DNA of 39,845 nt. Origin: a virus. The stretch lies in IMG/VR virus record IMGVR_UViG_3300017764_004456, positions 1 through 39,845 of that record. One strand, written 5' to 3'. Under the pieces are notes generated by a model. The model did no database searches, was not told the origin of the DNA, and saw only the letters and a list, made by a program, of their open reading frames with translations. Both the position numbers and the translations under genes were made by a program. Of this stretch, positions 18,783 through 26,839 are shown one piece after another; the stretch's first letter is position 1, and each line of letters starts with the position of its first letter.

Positions 18783-19772
18783 ATGGCAATAACTATAACA
18801 CAACAAACAATGTTAGATGGTTCTGTTACTGGAGGGCCGGTAGTTCCAATACCTACTCACCCAAGAATACAAACAGCTTATGCACCCTTAAATATTAATG
18901 ATGTATATATTTGTAATTTTGAAACGTCAAGACAATTTACGTTAAGTGGGTTAAGTGGAGTCACAATGGCTAATGCTATTGATGGCGCAGCAGATCATGG
19001 TATGGTAGCTTCACCTAAAGACTCTATGACAGCAGTTACTGCAAGTGTTACAGGATCAATGTCTGGGTATTTTATGACCGTAGGGATGCTTTTGAACAAT
19101 AGAGGGTTTACAGACAGCTTTACAGGAACAACAACGGCTTCTATAGCTGCGGCTGGTGTAGCTGATATTGGAGTATTTGCTTTAAGAAAAAGATTATATG
19201 ATACATGCTTACAGCCAGGGTGTTTGACAGCTACGGTTACAGGAACTAATTATGCAGGTGCTAGTATTGCTGGCGACTATTATGATTCTGGCTCTGGTCA
19301 ATTTATTCAGAAGTCTACCGGTAACACTATTGGCGCATCTTTACTTGATGATGGGATGTTTGTGGTTACTACCGCAAATATGAGAGAAGTTGCAACGTCT
19401 GTTACGTCTGTAAAATATAAAACAAAAGTGTTAGGAACAACTATAAATGTTTTTTGTAAGTGTCAACCCGATGAAATGAATTTCTCTACTAATTTTACTT
19501 CTGCAGTTGTGAGTACGGTAAGTAGTGAAACAACAAGTTTAGGTGAGATACAACAATCATATGACAACATATTGACTAAATCACCTTTAACTAGTAGCAC
19601 AGATAGGTTTGAGTTTACTCAATCTATGACGGGTAATGGTGACGGTCCTTTTATTACGACCGTTGGTTTATACAATAACAATAATGATTTAATGGCTGTT
19701 GCAAAGCTAGCAAGACCTTTAAAGAAACCCACAGATCTTCCATTAACCTTTAAGGTACAAATAGATATATAG
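18783..19772 (+). CDS. Tail fibre-type protein, paralogue 3 of 3
   Basis: The 329-aa protein ends with the shared C-terminal domain: IGASLLDDGMFVVT (near 183), DEMNFSTNF (near 230) and FITTVGLYNNNNDLMAVAK, then RPLKK and a final strand FKVQIDI. The N-terminal ~170 residues are unlike those of the other two; they hold TAYAPLNINDVYICNFETS and several Ser/Thr/Gly-rich beta segments, and four cysteines occur in the protein, more than in its neighbours. Its start lies in a 15-base sequence (GGAAAATAAATGGCA, 18774-18788) identical to that at the 10892 start, and its SD overlaps the upstream stop. Likely a short fibre or fibre-tip subunit. Function is inferred from the paralogy and position only. 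Confidence 0.58.
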   Translation: MAITITQQTMLDGSVTGGPVVPIPTHPRIQTAYAPLNINDVYICNFETSRQFTLSGLSGVTMANAIDGAADHGMVASPKDSMTAVTASVTGSMSGYFMTVGMLLNNRGFTDSFTGTTTASIAAAGVADIGVFALRKRLYDTCLQPGCLTATVTGTNYAGASIAGDYYDSGSGQFIQKSTGNTIGASLLDDGMFVVTTANMREVATSVTSVKYKTKVLGTTINVFCKCQPDEMNFSTNFTSAVVSTVSSETTSLGEIQQSYDNILTKSPLTSSTDRFEFTQSMTGNGDGPFITTVGLYNNNNDLMAVAKLARPLKKPTDLPLTFKVQIDI

Positions 19773-19780
19773 GATTCAAA

Positions 19781-21547
19781 ATGGCATTTAAATATATAAA
19801 CGCTGCAATATCGGGAGAATATCAAAAAATTCTCTCAAGACTTATAGAAGACCCCGAAACTGTGGACCTTACCGATACCCCTACGTTTAATTTACCTAAT
19901 TCAGTACCTCAGAAGGGATTAAACGCTGACGGTGTTCTAACAGGCTCTGAGAAATCTGTGCAGTTTGATGGTTCAGACGATTTCTTACAACTTGCAACTA
20001 CTGGCGGATTAGGAACAGAGATATTATTAGAAGATATAGGAACACTGCCAGTAAAACATGGAGCTACTACAAATAATATTGCCTTAGAATCATGGATAAA
20101 ATTAGATTCTTCTTTAACTGCTATTGGAGGCAACAGTGAATATTTTAAACTCACAATTCAAAGAAACTCAAGTTCATCTACTAGAGGTTTTGATGGCGGT
20201 TATTTAGCAAGAAATATATATGCTGTTAGTGCTTTCGGTTCTAATGCAGCTACCGTGCAAGGTACATCATCTGCACACTTTATAGATTTTCAATTTGCGA
20301 CAGGTGCTGCATTCGCATATTCTCTTAGCTCTACTTGTAATATCCCTACTGATGAATGGGTTCATGTTTGGTGTGAACATACAGTTACTGGTTCCGATAG
20401 AAATCCAAGATTTACACCAACTCCAAGAGGTCTTATGAAGATCTATATTAACGGAACACTTAATAGGTCAGAAACAACCGATAAGTTAACTGATTTAGCT
20501 TTAGGTAGTGATGGATTACCTTTTCCTTCTACTGGAGACGCAATTGCCAACGCTTATAGTAGAGGGGTAAGTTTTGATGGTAAGGTTGATGAGATGAGGT
20601 TGTGGTTAAATAGTGGATCAACTGAATCTGTTGCAGCCTTAGCTAATAAAGGTAATGTTGGTGTTCCCACTGATGCCTTTAGTAGTCAAACAGATTCTGA
20701 TAAAGTAAAATTATCTTTTTCTCCATCTGCAGAATACTTGGCGGCATGGTGGAGATTTGAAACATTATCAGCGGTTGATCTGTTTGCAAATATAGTTGAC
20801 TCAATAGTTGACTCAACCGATTATGGTCATAGCGCTAGCCCTAAAAACTTTAGTGGATCAGTTGACTTTTCAGAGGAACAAACAATTGTAGCTGGCCAAA
20901 CTGTATCGGGATTAAACAACTCTATAACTGGTCAACTTAATTTAGCTGATTTAAGAGGTGGATCATATGATCATGGAGGCATGACAGTTATACACGATAA
21001 TCAAAACGCTATAAACTTACAAAGTGCTGTGGATAATTTAGTAACTTGTGCTAGTAACGCATGGGCTGCTTCAGGCAATGCGGGTGTTACAAGAGATGAT
21101 CTTAATATATTCTATGGTTCTTCAGCGGTTATTGTTAACACAACTAAAGCCGGTCAAGGCGCAACACATACCATAGATTATAGTCACTTACTGTTTGATA
21201 AAAATGACTATACTGTATCCTTGAGATTGTTATTAACATCTGGTTCACCAACAGCACAAGTAACTTTTACTTTAGGTAAATTTACAAATAAAGTTGCAAC
21301 TACAGCTATGATGAATAGAAACTCATGGACACCGGTAGTTTTAAGAAATACTGCAATTGCTGACCCAAACGAAAGTAGTATTACAGGTAGTGTTGTTGTA
21401 CAAACATTAGGTACAAACTCAAATGATGTTGGAGCATTATTTAGTATTGATGGTTTACAATTAAATGAAGGGTCATTCCCCGCTGACTTTGTAGGCCCGA
21501 ATCAAATTAGAAAAGGTGGTGAAATAAGCTGGATGGTGGGAGATTAA
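19781..21547 (+). CDS. LamG-like tail fibre/adhesin protein
   Basis: Residues ~58-285 of this 588-aa protein look like a LamG/concanavalin-like domain: KSVQFDGSDDFLQLA (the classic opening strand, F-DG-x-D-x-L), ALESWIKLDSSL, TDEWVHVWCEHTV, LMKIYINGTLNRS and GKVDEMRLWLNSG. Residues ~318-328 (YLAAWWRFET) mirror NIAAWWYFNN in the 787-aa gene. The C-terminal ~200 residues (from about 390) form another beta-rich region with SSAVIVNTTKAGQGATHTID and MMNRNSWTPVVLRN, resembling carbohydrate-binding-module sandwiches, then SIDGLQLNEGSFP, a typical closing strand of such modules. Two sugar-binding-type domains in one protein suggest a receptor-binding adhesin. It ends WMVGD one base before the next start. 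Confidence 0.65.
   Translation: MAFKYINAAISGEYQKILSRLIEDPETVDLTDTPTFNLPNSVPQKGLNADGVLTGSEKSVQFDGSDDFLQLATTGGLGTEILLEDIGTLPVKHGATTNNIALESWIKLDSSLTAIGGNSEYFKLTIQRNSSSSTRGFDGGYLARNIYAVSAFGSNAATVQGTSSAHFIDFQFATGAAFAYSLSSTCNIPTDEWVHVWCEHTVTGSDRNPRFTPTPRGLMKIYINGTLNRSETTDKLTDLALGSDGLPFPSTGDAIANAYSRGVSFDGKVDEMRLWLNSGSTESVAALANKGNVGVPTDAFSSQTDSDKVKLSFSPSAEYLAAWWRFETLSAVDLFANIVDSIVDSTDYGHSASPKNFSGSVDFSEEQTIVAGQTVSGLNNSITGQLNLADLRGGSYDHGGMTVIHDNQNAINLQSAVDNLVTCASNAWAASGNAGVTRDDLNIFYGSSAVIVNTTKAGQGATHTIDYSHLLFDKNDYTVSLRLLLTSGSPTAQVTFTLGKFTNKVATTAMMNRNSWTPVVLRNTAIADPNESSITGSVVVQTLGTNSNDVGALFSIDGLQLNEGSFPADFVGPNQIRKGGEISWMVGD
20792..20815 (+). repeat. Perfect 12-base tandem duplication inside a fibre gene
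   Basis: ATAGTTGACTCA occurs twice without a spacer, in frame, duplicating the residues IVDS in the 588-aa LamG protein just after its AAWWRF motif. It is a small in-frame slippage product and does not disrupt the protein. Confidence 0.8.
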
Positions 21548-21548
21548 T

Positions 21549-23057
21549 ATGCAAACTAAAGATTTTACAGTTCAACACACCGCGAGATTTTTGAGTAATA
21601 AAACTAATTTTACAAAGCAACCTTTATTTGTAATGACCAACAATTTAGGTTTAACTGGTGATGACTTTATAGCTGTTTACAGAATAACAAGAGGTCATGC
21701 ATTAGAAGAAACATGGAGAGAAAGTGCAGCCATATCTAGTACTGCTGCTAGCAATGCAGTAAGTGGTGACGGTGTTATAGGGATTACCATAGGCTCTTCT
21801 ATGGGATTGACTTCCGCTACAGGTAGTAATAGAATTAATGCTAACTCCATTACAGCGTCAAAAGCAGCGCTCAATAATTGGGATGGAACAAACCCACTAT
21901 CTGCAGATGTTGGTCTTACAAGCTCATTAATATCTACTACATCTCAAGGCACACAATACGTTATAAGCACTACCATGAAAGGTACTGATAGAATTGATGT
22001 GGTTGTAAACGATGGCGATCAAAACTTTGCTGACATAACAATAACAGGATTACCAACATTATCTGATATGCATGTTATAGGTAATGGTATTAGACCTAAA
22101 GGTAAACAAAGCAGCACATATGTTGTTAACGCTACTACTGATATGAATGGGGCTGCAGGTAGTGCTGACATAACAACATATCTTTATAACCAACAAGATC
22201 AACAACAAGTGTGGGCATCATCTGGTCTTACTGGGGTTTTTGATTTATCCTTTAATGGTTTGAGTGCATCAGTTAGAGGTAAGGCCGCAGGTCATGGTGT
22301 GATGCAGGCTGCGGGTTTACAAGGAGCTGGGTCAGGTACTGTTACAGGGTGGACAGCAGGTCCGATAGAAGGTGGTTTTAGATTAGATAATGATAGTTTC
22401 TTAGAAGGAGTAACATCTTCTTTATTTAATACACGACATCATACTACTACAGGTATGACCTTAATGACTTACGTAAAGTTTCACGCTACCGGTAGCAATC
22501 AAACTTTTATGAATATATGTGGAGCTGAAGAAGGTCTTAATCTTTCAATGATTGGAGGAGGATTAAGTTTTTCTAATCCTAAAGCTTCAATTACTGCAGG
22601 TGCTCTTACTACTGCAGGTGGAACTGTTGGTAAATCCACAAACAATATGGCTGGTCAGTTTTCAATTCAACTAAATCGTTGGTATCATGTAACGGGAGTT
22701 GTATCTGCTACTGGCTCTAATTCCGGTATGAGAATTTATGTTGACGGTCATAAAATGCAATTAGCAAGAACTAGACAAGCGGGTGCTGTAGGTCTTAATA
22801 ACATTCCATTATCTGCATCAGTTTCTGGTTCACAAGATCAAGATAAGACTACTTCTGCTAATGTTGTTGCAATACCTACTTTAACTTCACCTAGATTACT
22901 TATAGGTTCTGATAGAGCATTAGCCGGCGCTAATGTAGCCCATGATGTAGCTGTTACTAGAGTTTTTAATAGAGCCTTAAGTGACTCAGAAGTCTTTCTT
23001 AATTTTATTTCTACTATTCCTTCTAATATTTTACTTGATAATTTTAGAATTGGATAA
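21549..23057 (+). CDS. LamG-like tail fibre/adhesin protein, last of the fibre block
   Basis: A 502-aa protein. The C-terminal half (about 275-490) is a probable LamG-like sandwich: GGFRLDNDSFLEGVTSSLFN, MTLMTYVKFHATGSNQTFMN, QLNRWYHVTGVVSATG, MRIYVDGHKMQL, LLIGSD and VAVTRVFNRALSDSEVF. The order W-Y-H-V-x-G-V, then Y-V-D-G, then the V-F-N-R-A-L-S-x-x-E signature is close to the family textbook pattern. The N-terminal half (DFTVQHTARFLSNKTNF and many Ser/Thr/Gly strands) is not recognised. With its upstream neighbour it ends the adhesin block. A receptor-binding function is inferred from the domain type and the position, not shown. The start ATG is one base after the upstream stop. Confidence 0.65.
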   Translation: MQTKDFTVQHTARFLSNKTNFTKQPLFVMTNNLGLTGDDFIAVYRITRGHALEETWRESAAISSTAASNAVSGDGVIGITIGSSMGLTSATGSNRINANSITASKAALNNWDGTNPLSADVGLTSSLISTTSQGTQYVISTTMKGTDRIDVVVNDGDQNFADITITGLPTLSDMHVIGNGIRPKGKQSSTYVVNATTDMNGAAGSADITTYLYNQQDQQQVWASSGLTGVFDLSFNGLSASVRGKAAGHGVMQAAGLQGAGSGTVTGWTAGPIEGGFRLDNDSFLEGVTSSLFNTRHHTTTGMTLMTYVKFHATGSNQTFMNICGAEEGLNLSMIGGGLSFSNPKASITAGALTTAGGTVGKSTNNMAGQFSIQLNRWYHVTGVVSATGSNSGMRIYVDGHKMQLARTRQAGAVGLNNIPLSASVSGSQDQDKTTSANVVAIPTLTSPRLLIGSDRALAGANVAHDVAVTRVFNRALSDSEVFLNFISTIPSNILLDNFRIG

Positions 23058-23118
23058 ATAAAAATTTAAAGTGAAACGGTGGTACCTAGTATGTGCTATA
23101 TTACGGGGAATATAAACT
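23053..23118 (+). promoter_or_regulatory. Leader with weak promoter-like elements between fibre block and region 3
   Basis: The 61-base gap after the last fibre gene begins with GATAAATA (23053-23060, overlapping the stop), a partial match to the NATAAATA late-promoter form. It also carries TGCTATATT (23094-23102), which fits an extended -10 of a host-type promoter although I find no good -35. GGGGA (23105-23109) is the ribosome-binding site for the gene at 23119. Either element may be chance in AT-rich DNA. Confidence 0.25.
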
Positions 23119-23865
23119 ATGGATGATAAAAATTTTCAAATAAATAAAAAAGACCTTGTTTCTAAGTTTAGAGCTTTGGTAAAAAAACATGCTGAGAGAG
23201 GTGATGATTATAATCCCAAACATGGTAAAACTTCAGCTAATCATAGGGATTATTTTGTATTAGATAAAATAAGAGCTGTGTATAATTGGGTTATAGGTGA
23301 AATTAAAATAGAGTTAAGAAGAAAATATATACACGATGATAAAATGTATCATAAGGCTGTTGGTGAGTTAGAAAACTATGTTCGTAATAAAATCCGTTCT
23401 GAAAAAGATGGCACTATGTATCTTAGGGTTAATAATCAATTAACATTTAACGGTGATAGTAAGCAATACAGAGATCACTTTGTGCAAAACCTTAATAAAC
23501 AACTATCTGTATTTAGAAAAATAGTAGATGAACTCAATGGTTTTTTAAGTGGTCAAGAAGATGAAGATAAGAACAAACCGATACTAAATGATGTATCACC
23601 AAGAATGATACGTAAAGAACACACTGCAGAAGAAGTAGCTGACATTATACTTAAAGAGGTGCCGACAGACTATTTATTAGAGATTAATAATCAAGAATTT
23701 AATAACTTTAATAATAAGTTATATGTGTTATTAGACAAATATAATGTAACTGCTTTTGAAACAAAAGAACTATTAGATAAAATAAAGGAATCTTATACAC
23801 CGCAAGAAGAGAGCAATGATGAATCTGAAACAGATAATACAGAATCAGAAAACACAGAAGTTTGA
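23119..23865 (+). CDS. Hypothetical helical protein with acidic C-terminus
   Basis: A 248-aa, mostly helical, charged protein that I do not recognise. Residues 1-140 alternate basic and acidic helices (KDLVSKFRALVKKHAERGDD, IRAVYNWVIGEIKIELRRKY, KAVGELENYVRNKIR). Residues 165-225 are another helical stretch, and the end is strongly acidic (EESNDESETDNTESENTE). It overlaps the start of the 837-aa gene by about 50 bases, so the two are probably co-translated and may work together. Lack of any enzyme motif and the position after the fibres leave neck, head-internal or accessory roles open. Confidence 0.65.
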   Translation: MDDKNFQINKKDLVSKFRALVKKHAERGDDYNPKHGKTSANHRDYFVLDKIRAVYNWVIGEIKIELRRKYIHDDKMYHKAVGELENYVRNKIRSEKDGTMYLRVNNQLTFNGDSKQYRDHFVQNLNKQLSVFRKIVDELNGFLSGQEDEDKNKPILNDVSPRMIRKEHTAEEVADIILKEVPTDYLLEINNQEFNNFNNKLYVLLDKYNVTAFETKELLDKIKESYTPQEESNDESETDNTESENTEV

Positions 23866-26329
23866 TCTTACAAGTTTAGTAAGAGATACAGAAGATAAAC
23901 TGCACGAAAGTTCTACAGGATCTTCATCAGGCGATGCTGTTACATCTTCTACTTGGGCTACGATAAAGTCTTTGTATGAAAGTGAAGAGTATGATAAACT
24001 TTTAAAAAAACAAATAATTGATAAAGACGGCCAACAAATACAAGTTGGAACTGCTATAGGTTTTTCTTATAAAAAAGGTCAAATGAATAAGTCTGAAAAA
24101 GACGCTTATCGACAAGCTATAGCTGCAATAGGTGATGCGGTAGCAAAAGGTGAGTTAGAAACAGAAGATATACCCGATAACGAAAGAGAAGTTTTAGATC
24201 AAGCAAGAAAACAAAGTACTGCCACTGCAACCGAACCTACACAGACTACACAAGATCGAAAAAAAGATGCTGATAAAGAGATAGGTGATTTTTTAGGTAG
24301 TGATGACGATGATAAAGAGGGAAAAAGTGATGATAGTAAAGATGTTGTTTCTAAACCCGAAGCAACTGAAGAGGATATAGAAACAGCTCAAGAAAATATT
24401 GAAAATGCAGGTGAACCTAATACAAAAGATAAGAGTCTTAGCGATGTTGATGAAAATGTATTTTCGGCTACTATACCTCCGGCTGTTACTGACAAACAAT
24501 TTAAACAAAATATGAAAGCCGCTAAATCTAAAAATATAGAACCTCCGTTTAGCTTTACTGATGAACAAAAAGAAAAACTTTTTAATAAAGTGCCTGCTGT
24601 TTACAGTACTGTAATAGAAAGAATGCTCAATCAAACTAAGGGCAAGTCAACTGTAACTGATTTTATGGAGGGTGTAGGAGCAGGTCAACCATCATCACAA
24701 GCTGGTGAAATAATAACAATGGCAGCCATAGCTATGGATGATGAATCTGCTAATGAATTTTTTAATATGCTTAGAGAGAGAGTGAAAGATTCAAACTACC
24801 CTAAAGATTCTTGGATTGATAAAAGTTGGGTAGACTCAGCACAACAAGTTAGAAACGGTACTATTGCAAGGTATAACGGAACATACGGTGAAGGTAACTG
24901 GGAAATTGAAAAAGGGTGTTGGGATTCAAAGACAGAAGTAGAAGCTATGGGATTGTCTGATTATAAAAAAAATAAAGGATTTTCAACTGACACTTATATG
25001 CGAATAAAAGTAGACGGGCAGTCTCAACTTGATGAAATATCACTAAAAAAAGATTTATCTGTTAATTTTTTAAATAAGAATACGGCAGCCTTAGTAGATT
25101 TTGCTATATTAGGTTCAGATGATGCCGGGCTATATACTGAGTTAAATGATTTATGGTCTGAGATTCCAACAAACAAAAGGAACAACAATAAGATAACATA
25201 TGATGTTGATGGGGAACAAATAACTGCACGAGAAATTCAATCAAAAATAAATGACATGAGGTCAAAAGCTTTTAGTAAACTTTCAGAATCTAATCCAGAG
25301 TTAGCCGAGCAAATTAAGTTAGCCGATTCGGATAACGCTAAAGTTAAACAAAGATCCCTTTTAGGTGATTCTATTAGTGATAAAGGTAATCTTGTATCAA
25401 TGAGAGCGGCAGCAAAGGATTTTGAAAAACTTAAAGATGAAGAACCGCTAAATGGAATTTTAAATAGTTTAGTTGGTGGAGGTCAAAGCCGAAAGGCTAT
25501 AGAAGACTTCGCCAAGAACGCTGTAGAAGTTTTATTAGATGGTGATAAGCTTGATGGGATTACTTTTGGAAAAGATGAAAATGGTGATGCATTAGATCCG
25601 ATGGTTGTCTATAAAAACGGCGAAGAGCTTAAAACAAAAGATCAGAAAGAGGCTATATTCGGAAAAGGAAACTCCGGGTCTGATAGAATACAAAAGATAG
25701 CTTGGTATGCTACAGTTGTAGGTTCGTCAAAAAGTAGATCTCTCAATAAACAGAGAGAGCGCATAGAGGAAAATATTACTCAACACACTAACGCTGTTAT
25801 GAGTACAATAAATGATATACCACAAATGAGAGAAGGTATGTTAAATGCAATTCGTGAAGAGTTTCCTCTAAAAGCTTTATTTGAAGGCGAAGAAAAAATG
25901 TCACTAGCTCAGTATAACTGCGACCCTAATGTTTTAAAAGAAATATTTAGTGGTGCCGAAAGCTATGAAGAAATTCAAGATAAGTTGGGAGTAGAGGAAG
26001 ATGACAGTGGGCAATTGTCATTAGTATATAAAGCTGAGGCTGGAGGAAAATCTATTCCTGTTGCCCAACTTGAAGCGCGATCAGATGGTAAAGGATATGG
26101 AAATAGTTTTAAGTTTACATTAAAAGTACATAGACAATTTCAAGACGCTCTTAAAGAAGGTAATAAAGCTGCCTATCCGCAATCTGGCGTTTATGAAGTA
26201 TCAATTAAGTTAGGTGATATTTTATCTGAAGAAAAGATAAACACATTAGCTCACCATTGGAAGATAGCCGAAGATGACTACCCCGTTGACCTATTTATAA
26301 AGGAACTAAACGAAAGAAGTTTAAACTAA
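23816..26329 (+). CDS. Large unrecognised protein with acidic linker and a possible nuclease-like motif
   Basis: The 837-aa protein starts at a double ATG (23816 or 23819) behind AAGAGAG, overlapping the previous gene by ~50 bases. Residues 1-140 are helical. Residues ~150-215 form an acidic low-complexity linker (FLGSDDDDKEGKSDDSKDVV). Around residues 385-425 lies TDTYMRIKVDGQSQLDEISLKKD, in which an Asp, then E-x-S-L-K-K a short distance on, resembles the core of PD-(D/E)xK-like nuclease folds; this match is weak. The C-terminal part contains YGNSFKFTLKVHRQFQDALK. Length, helicity and place after the tail genes would suit an internal or injected virion protein. I do not recognise the family. 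Confidence 0.5.
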   Translation: MMNLKQIIQNQKTQKFDLTSLVRDTEDKLHESSTGSSSGDAVTSSTWATIKSLYESEEYDKLLKKQIIDKDGQQIQVGTAIGFSYKKGQMNKSEKDAYRQAIAAIGDAVAKGELETEDIPDNEREVLDQARKQSTATATEPTQTTQDRKKDADKEIGDFLGSDDDDKEGKSDDSKDVVSKPEATEEDIETAQENIENAGEPNTKDKSLSDVDENVFSATIPPAVTDKQFKQNMKAAKSKNIEPPFSFTDEQKEKLFNKVPAVYSTVIERMLNQTKGKSTVTDFMEGVGAGQPSSQAGEIITMAAIAMDDESANEFFNMLRERVKDSNYPKDSWIDKSWVDSAQQVRNGTIARYNGTYGEGNWEIEKGCWDSKTEVEAMGLSDYKKNKGFSTDTYMRIKVDGQSQLDEISLKKDLSVNFLNKNTAALVDFAILGSDDAGLYTELNDLWSEIPTNKRNNNKITYDVDGEQITAREIQSKINDMRSKAFSKLSESNPELAEQIKLADSDNAKVKQRSLLGDSISDKGNLVSMRAAAKDFEKLKDEEPLNGILNSLVGGGQSRKAIEDFAKNAVEVLLDGDKLDGITFGKDENGDALDPMVVYKNGEELKTKDQKEAIFGKGNSGSDRIQKIAWYATVVGSSKSRSLNKQRERIEENITQHTNAVMSTINDIPQMREGMLNAIREEFPLKALFEGEEKMSLAQYNCDPNVLKEIFSGAESYEEIQDKLGVEEDDSGQLSLVYKAEAGGKSIPVAQLEARSDGKGYGNSFKFTLKVHRQFQDALKEGNKAAYPQSGVYEVSIKLGDILSEEKINTLAHHWKIAEDDYPVDLFIKELNERSLN

Positions 26330-26346
26330 ATGAATACCTTATTAAA

Positions 26347-26357
26347 CTATATAAATA
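26347..26357 (+). promoter_or_regulatory. Candidate phage late promoter (CTATATAAATA)
   Basis: CTATATAAATA contains the full T4 late-promoter consensus TATAAATA (26350-26357), 28 bases before the next start codon (26386), with its own ribosome-binding site in between (GGAG, 26373-26376). It lies in the 56-base gap between the 837-aa gene and the glycan cassette, an ideal position for an initiating promoter of that block. A gp55-like sigma gene in the same window fits its recognition. The same 11-mer occurs on the minus strand at 14876-14886. Confidence 0.55.
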
Positions 26358-26385
26358 ATAAGGTTATAGGTTGGAGAGTAAAATT

Positions 26386-26817
26386 ATGATGGCTGATACG
26401 CTACTCTTGGCTACATTTTGTAAGGCAAGAGATGTAAAAACTACAATAGATTTGATTACCGATGAGTTTGAAGTTGTCGGTGGTAAAATCTTTGTTCTGC
26501 AGGATGAGTCAGATAGATATAAGAAAATTCTAACTTATAACATTGTTAAAGAAAAGGTTGTTTTTTCAGAAGTAATCAAAAACACGATTTCCTTACATCG
26601 TAAAAAGGAAACGAATACTTTATATACTCTTAATGCTTTAAACGAAGTAGTGAGGGAACAGAACGGCGGTAATGAAGATCCTAAGTTTTCAGTAGATTGG
26701 GAGCCACATCGTAATACTCTGTTGGTTACATATAAAGATGATGAAAGTGGAGAACAATTTTTAAGGAGAATAGAAACAAGATTAATTAGTATTGTTAATC
26801 TTGATGAAGACAATTAG
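26386..26817 (+). CDS. Hypothetical small protein at the head of the glycan operon
   Basis: 143 residues from ATG 26386 (a second ATG follows directly); a longer TTG-initiated reading upstream is less likely because GGAG lies nine bases before this ATG. The protein alternates strands and helices: TLLLATFCKARDVKTTIDLI, then GGKIFVLQDESDRYKKILTY, an Arg/Lys-rich helix, and LYTLNALNEVVREQNGG followed by VDWEPHRNTLLVTY. This last block looks conserved in style, but I cannot name the family. There is no signal peptide and no catalytic motif. It is the first gene after the candidate late promoter and stands just upstream of the giant glycosyltransferase. Confidence 0.6.
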   Translation: MMADTLLLATFCKARDVKTTIDLITDEFEVVGGKIFVLQDESDRYKKILTYNIVKEKVVFSEVIKNTISLHRKKETNTLYTLNALNEVVREQNGGNEDPKFSVDWEPHRNTLLVTYKDDESGEQFLRRIETRLISIVNLDEDN

Positions 26818-26839
26818 TTAATAAGAAAGGTTTTTAAAT

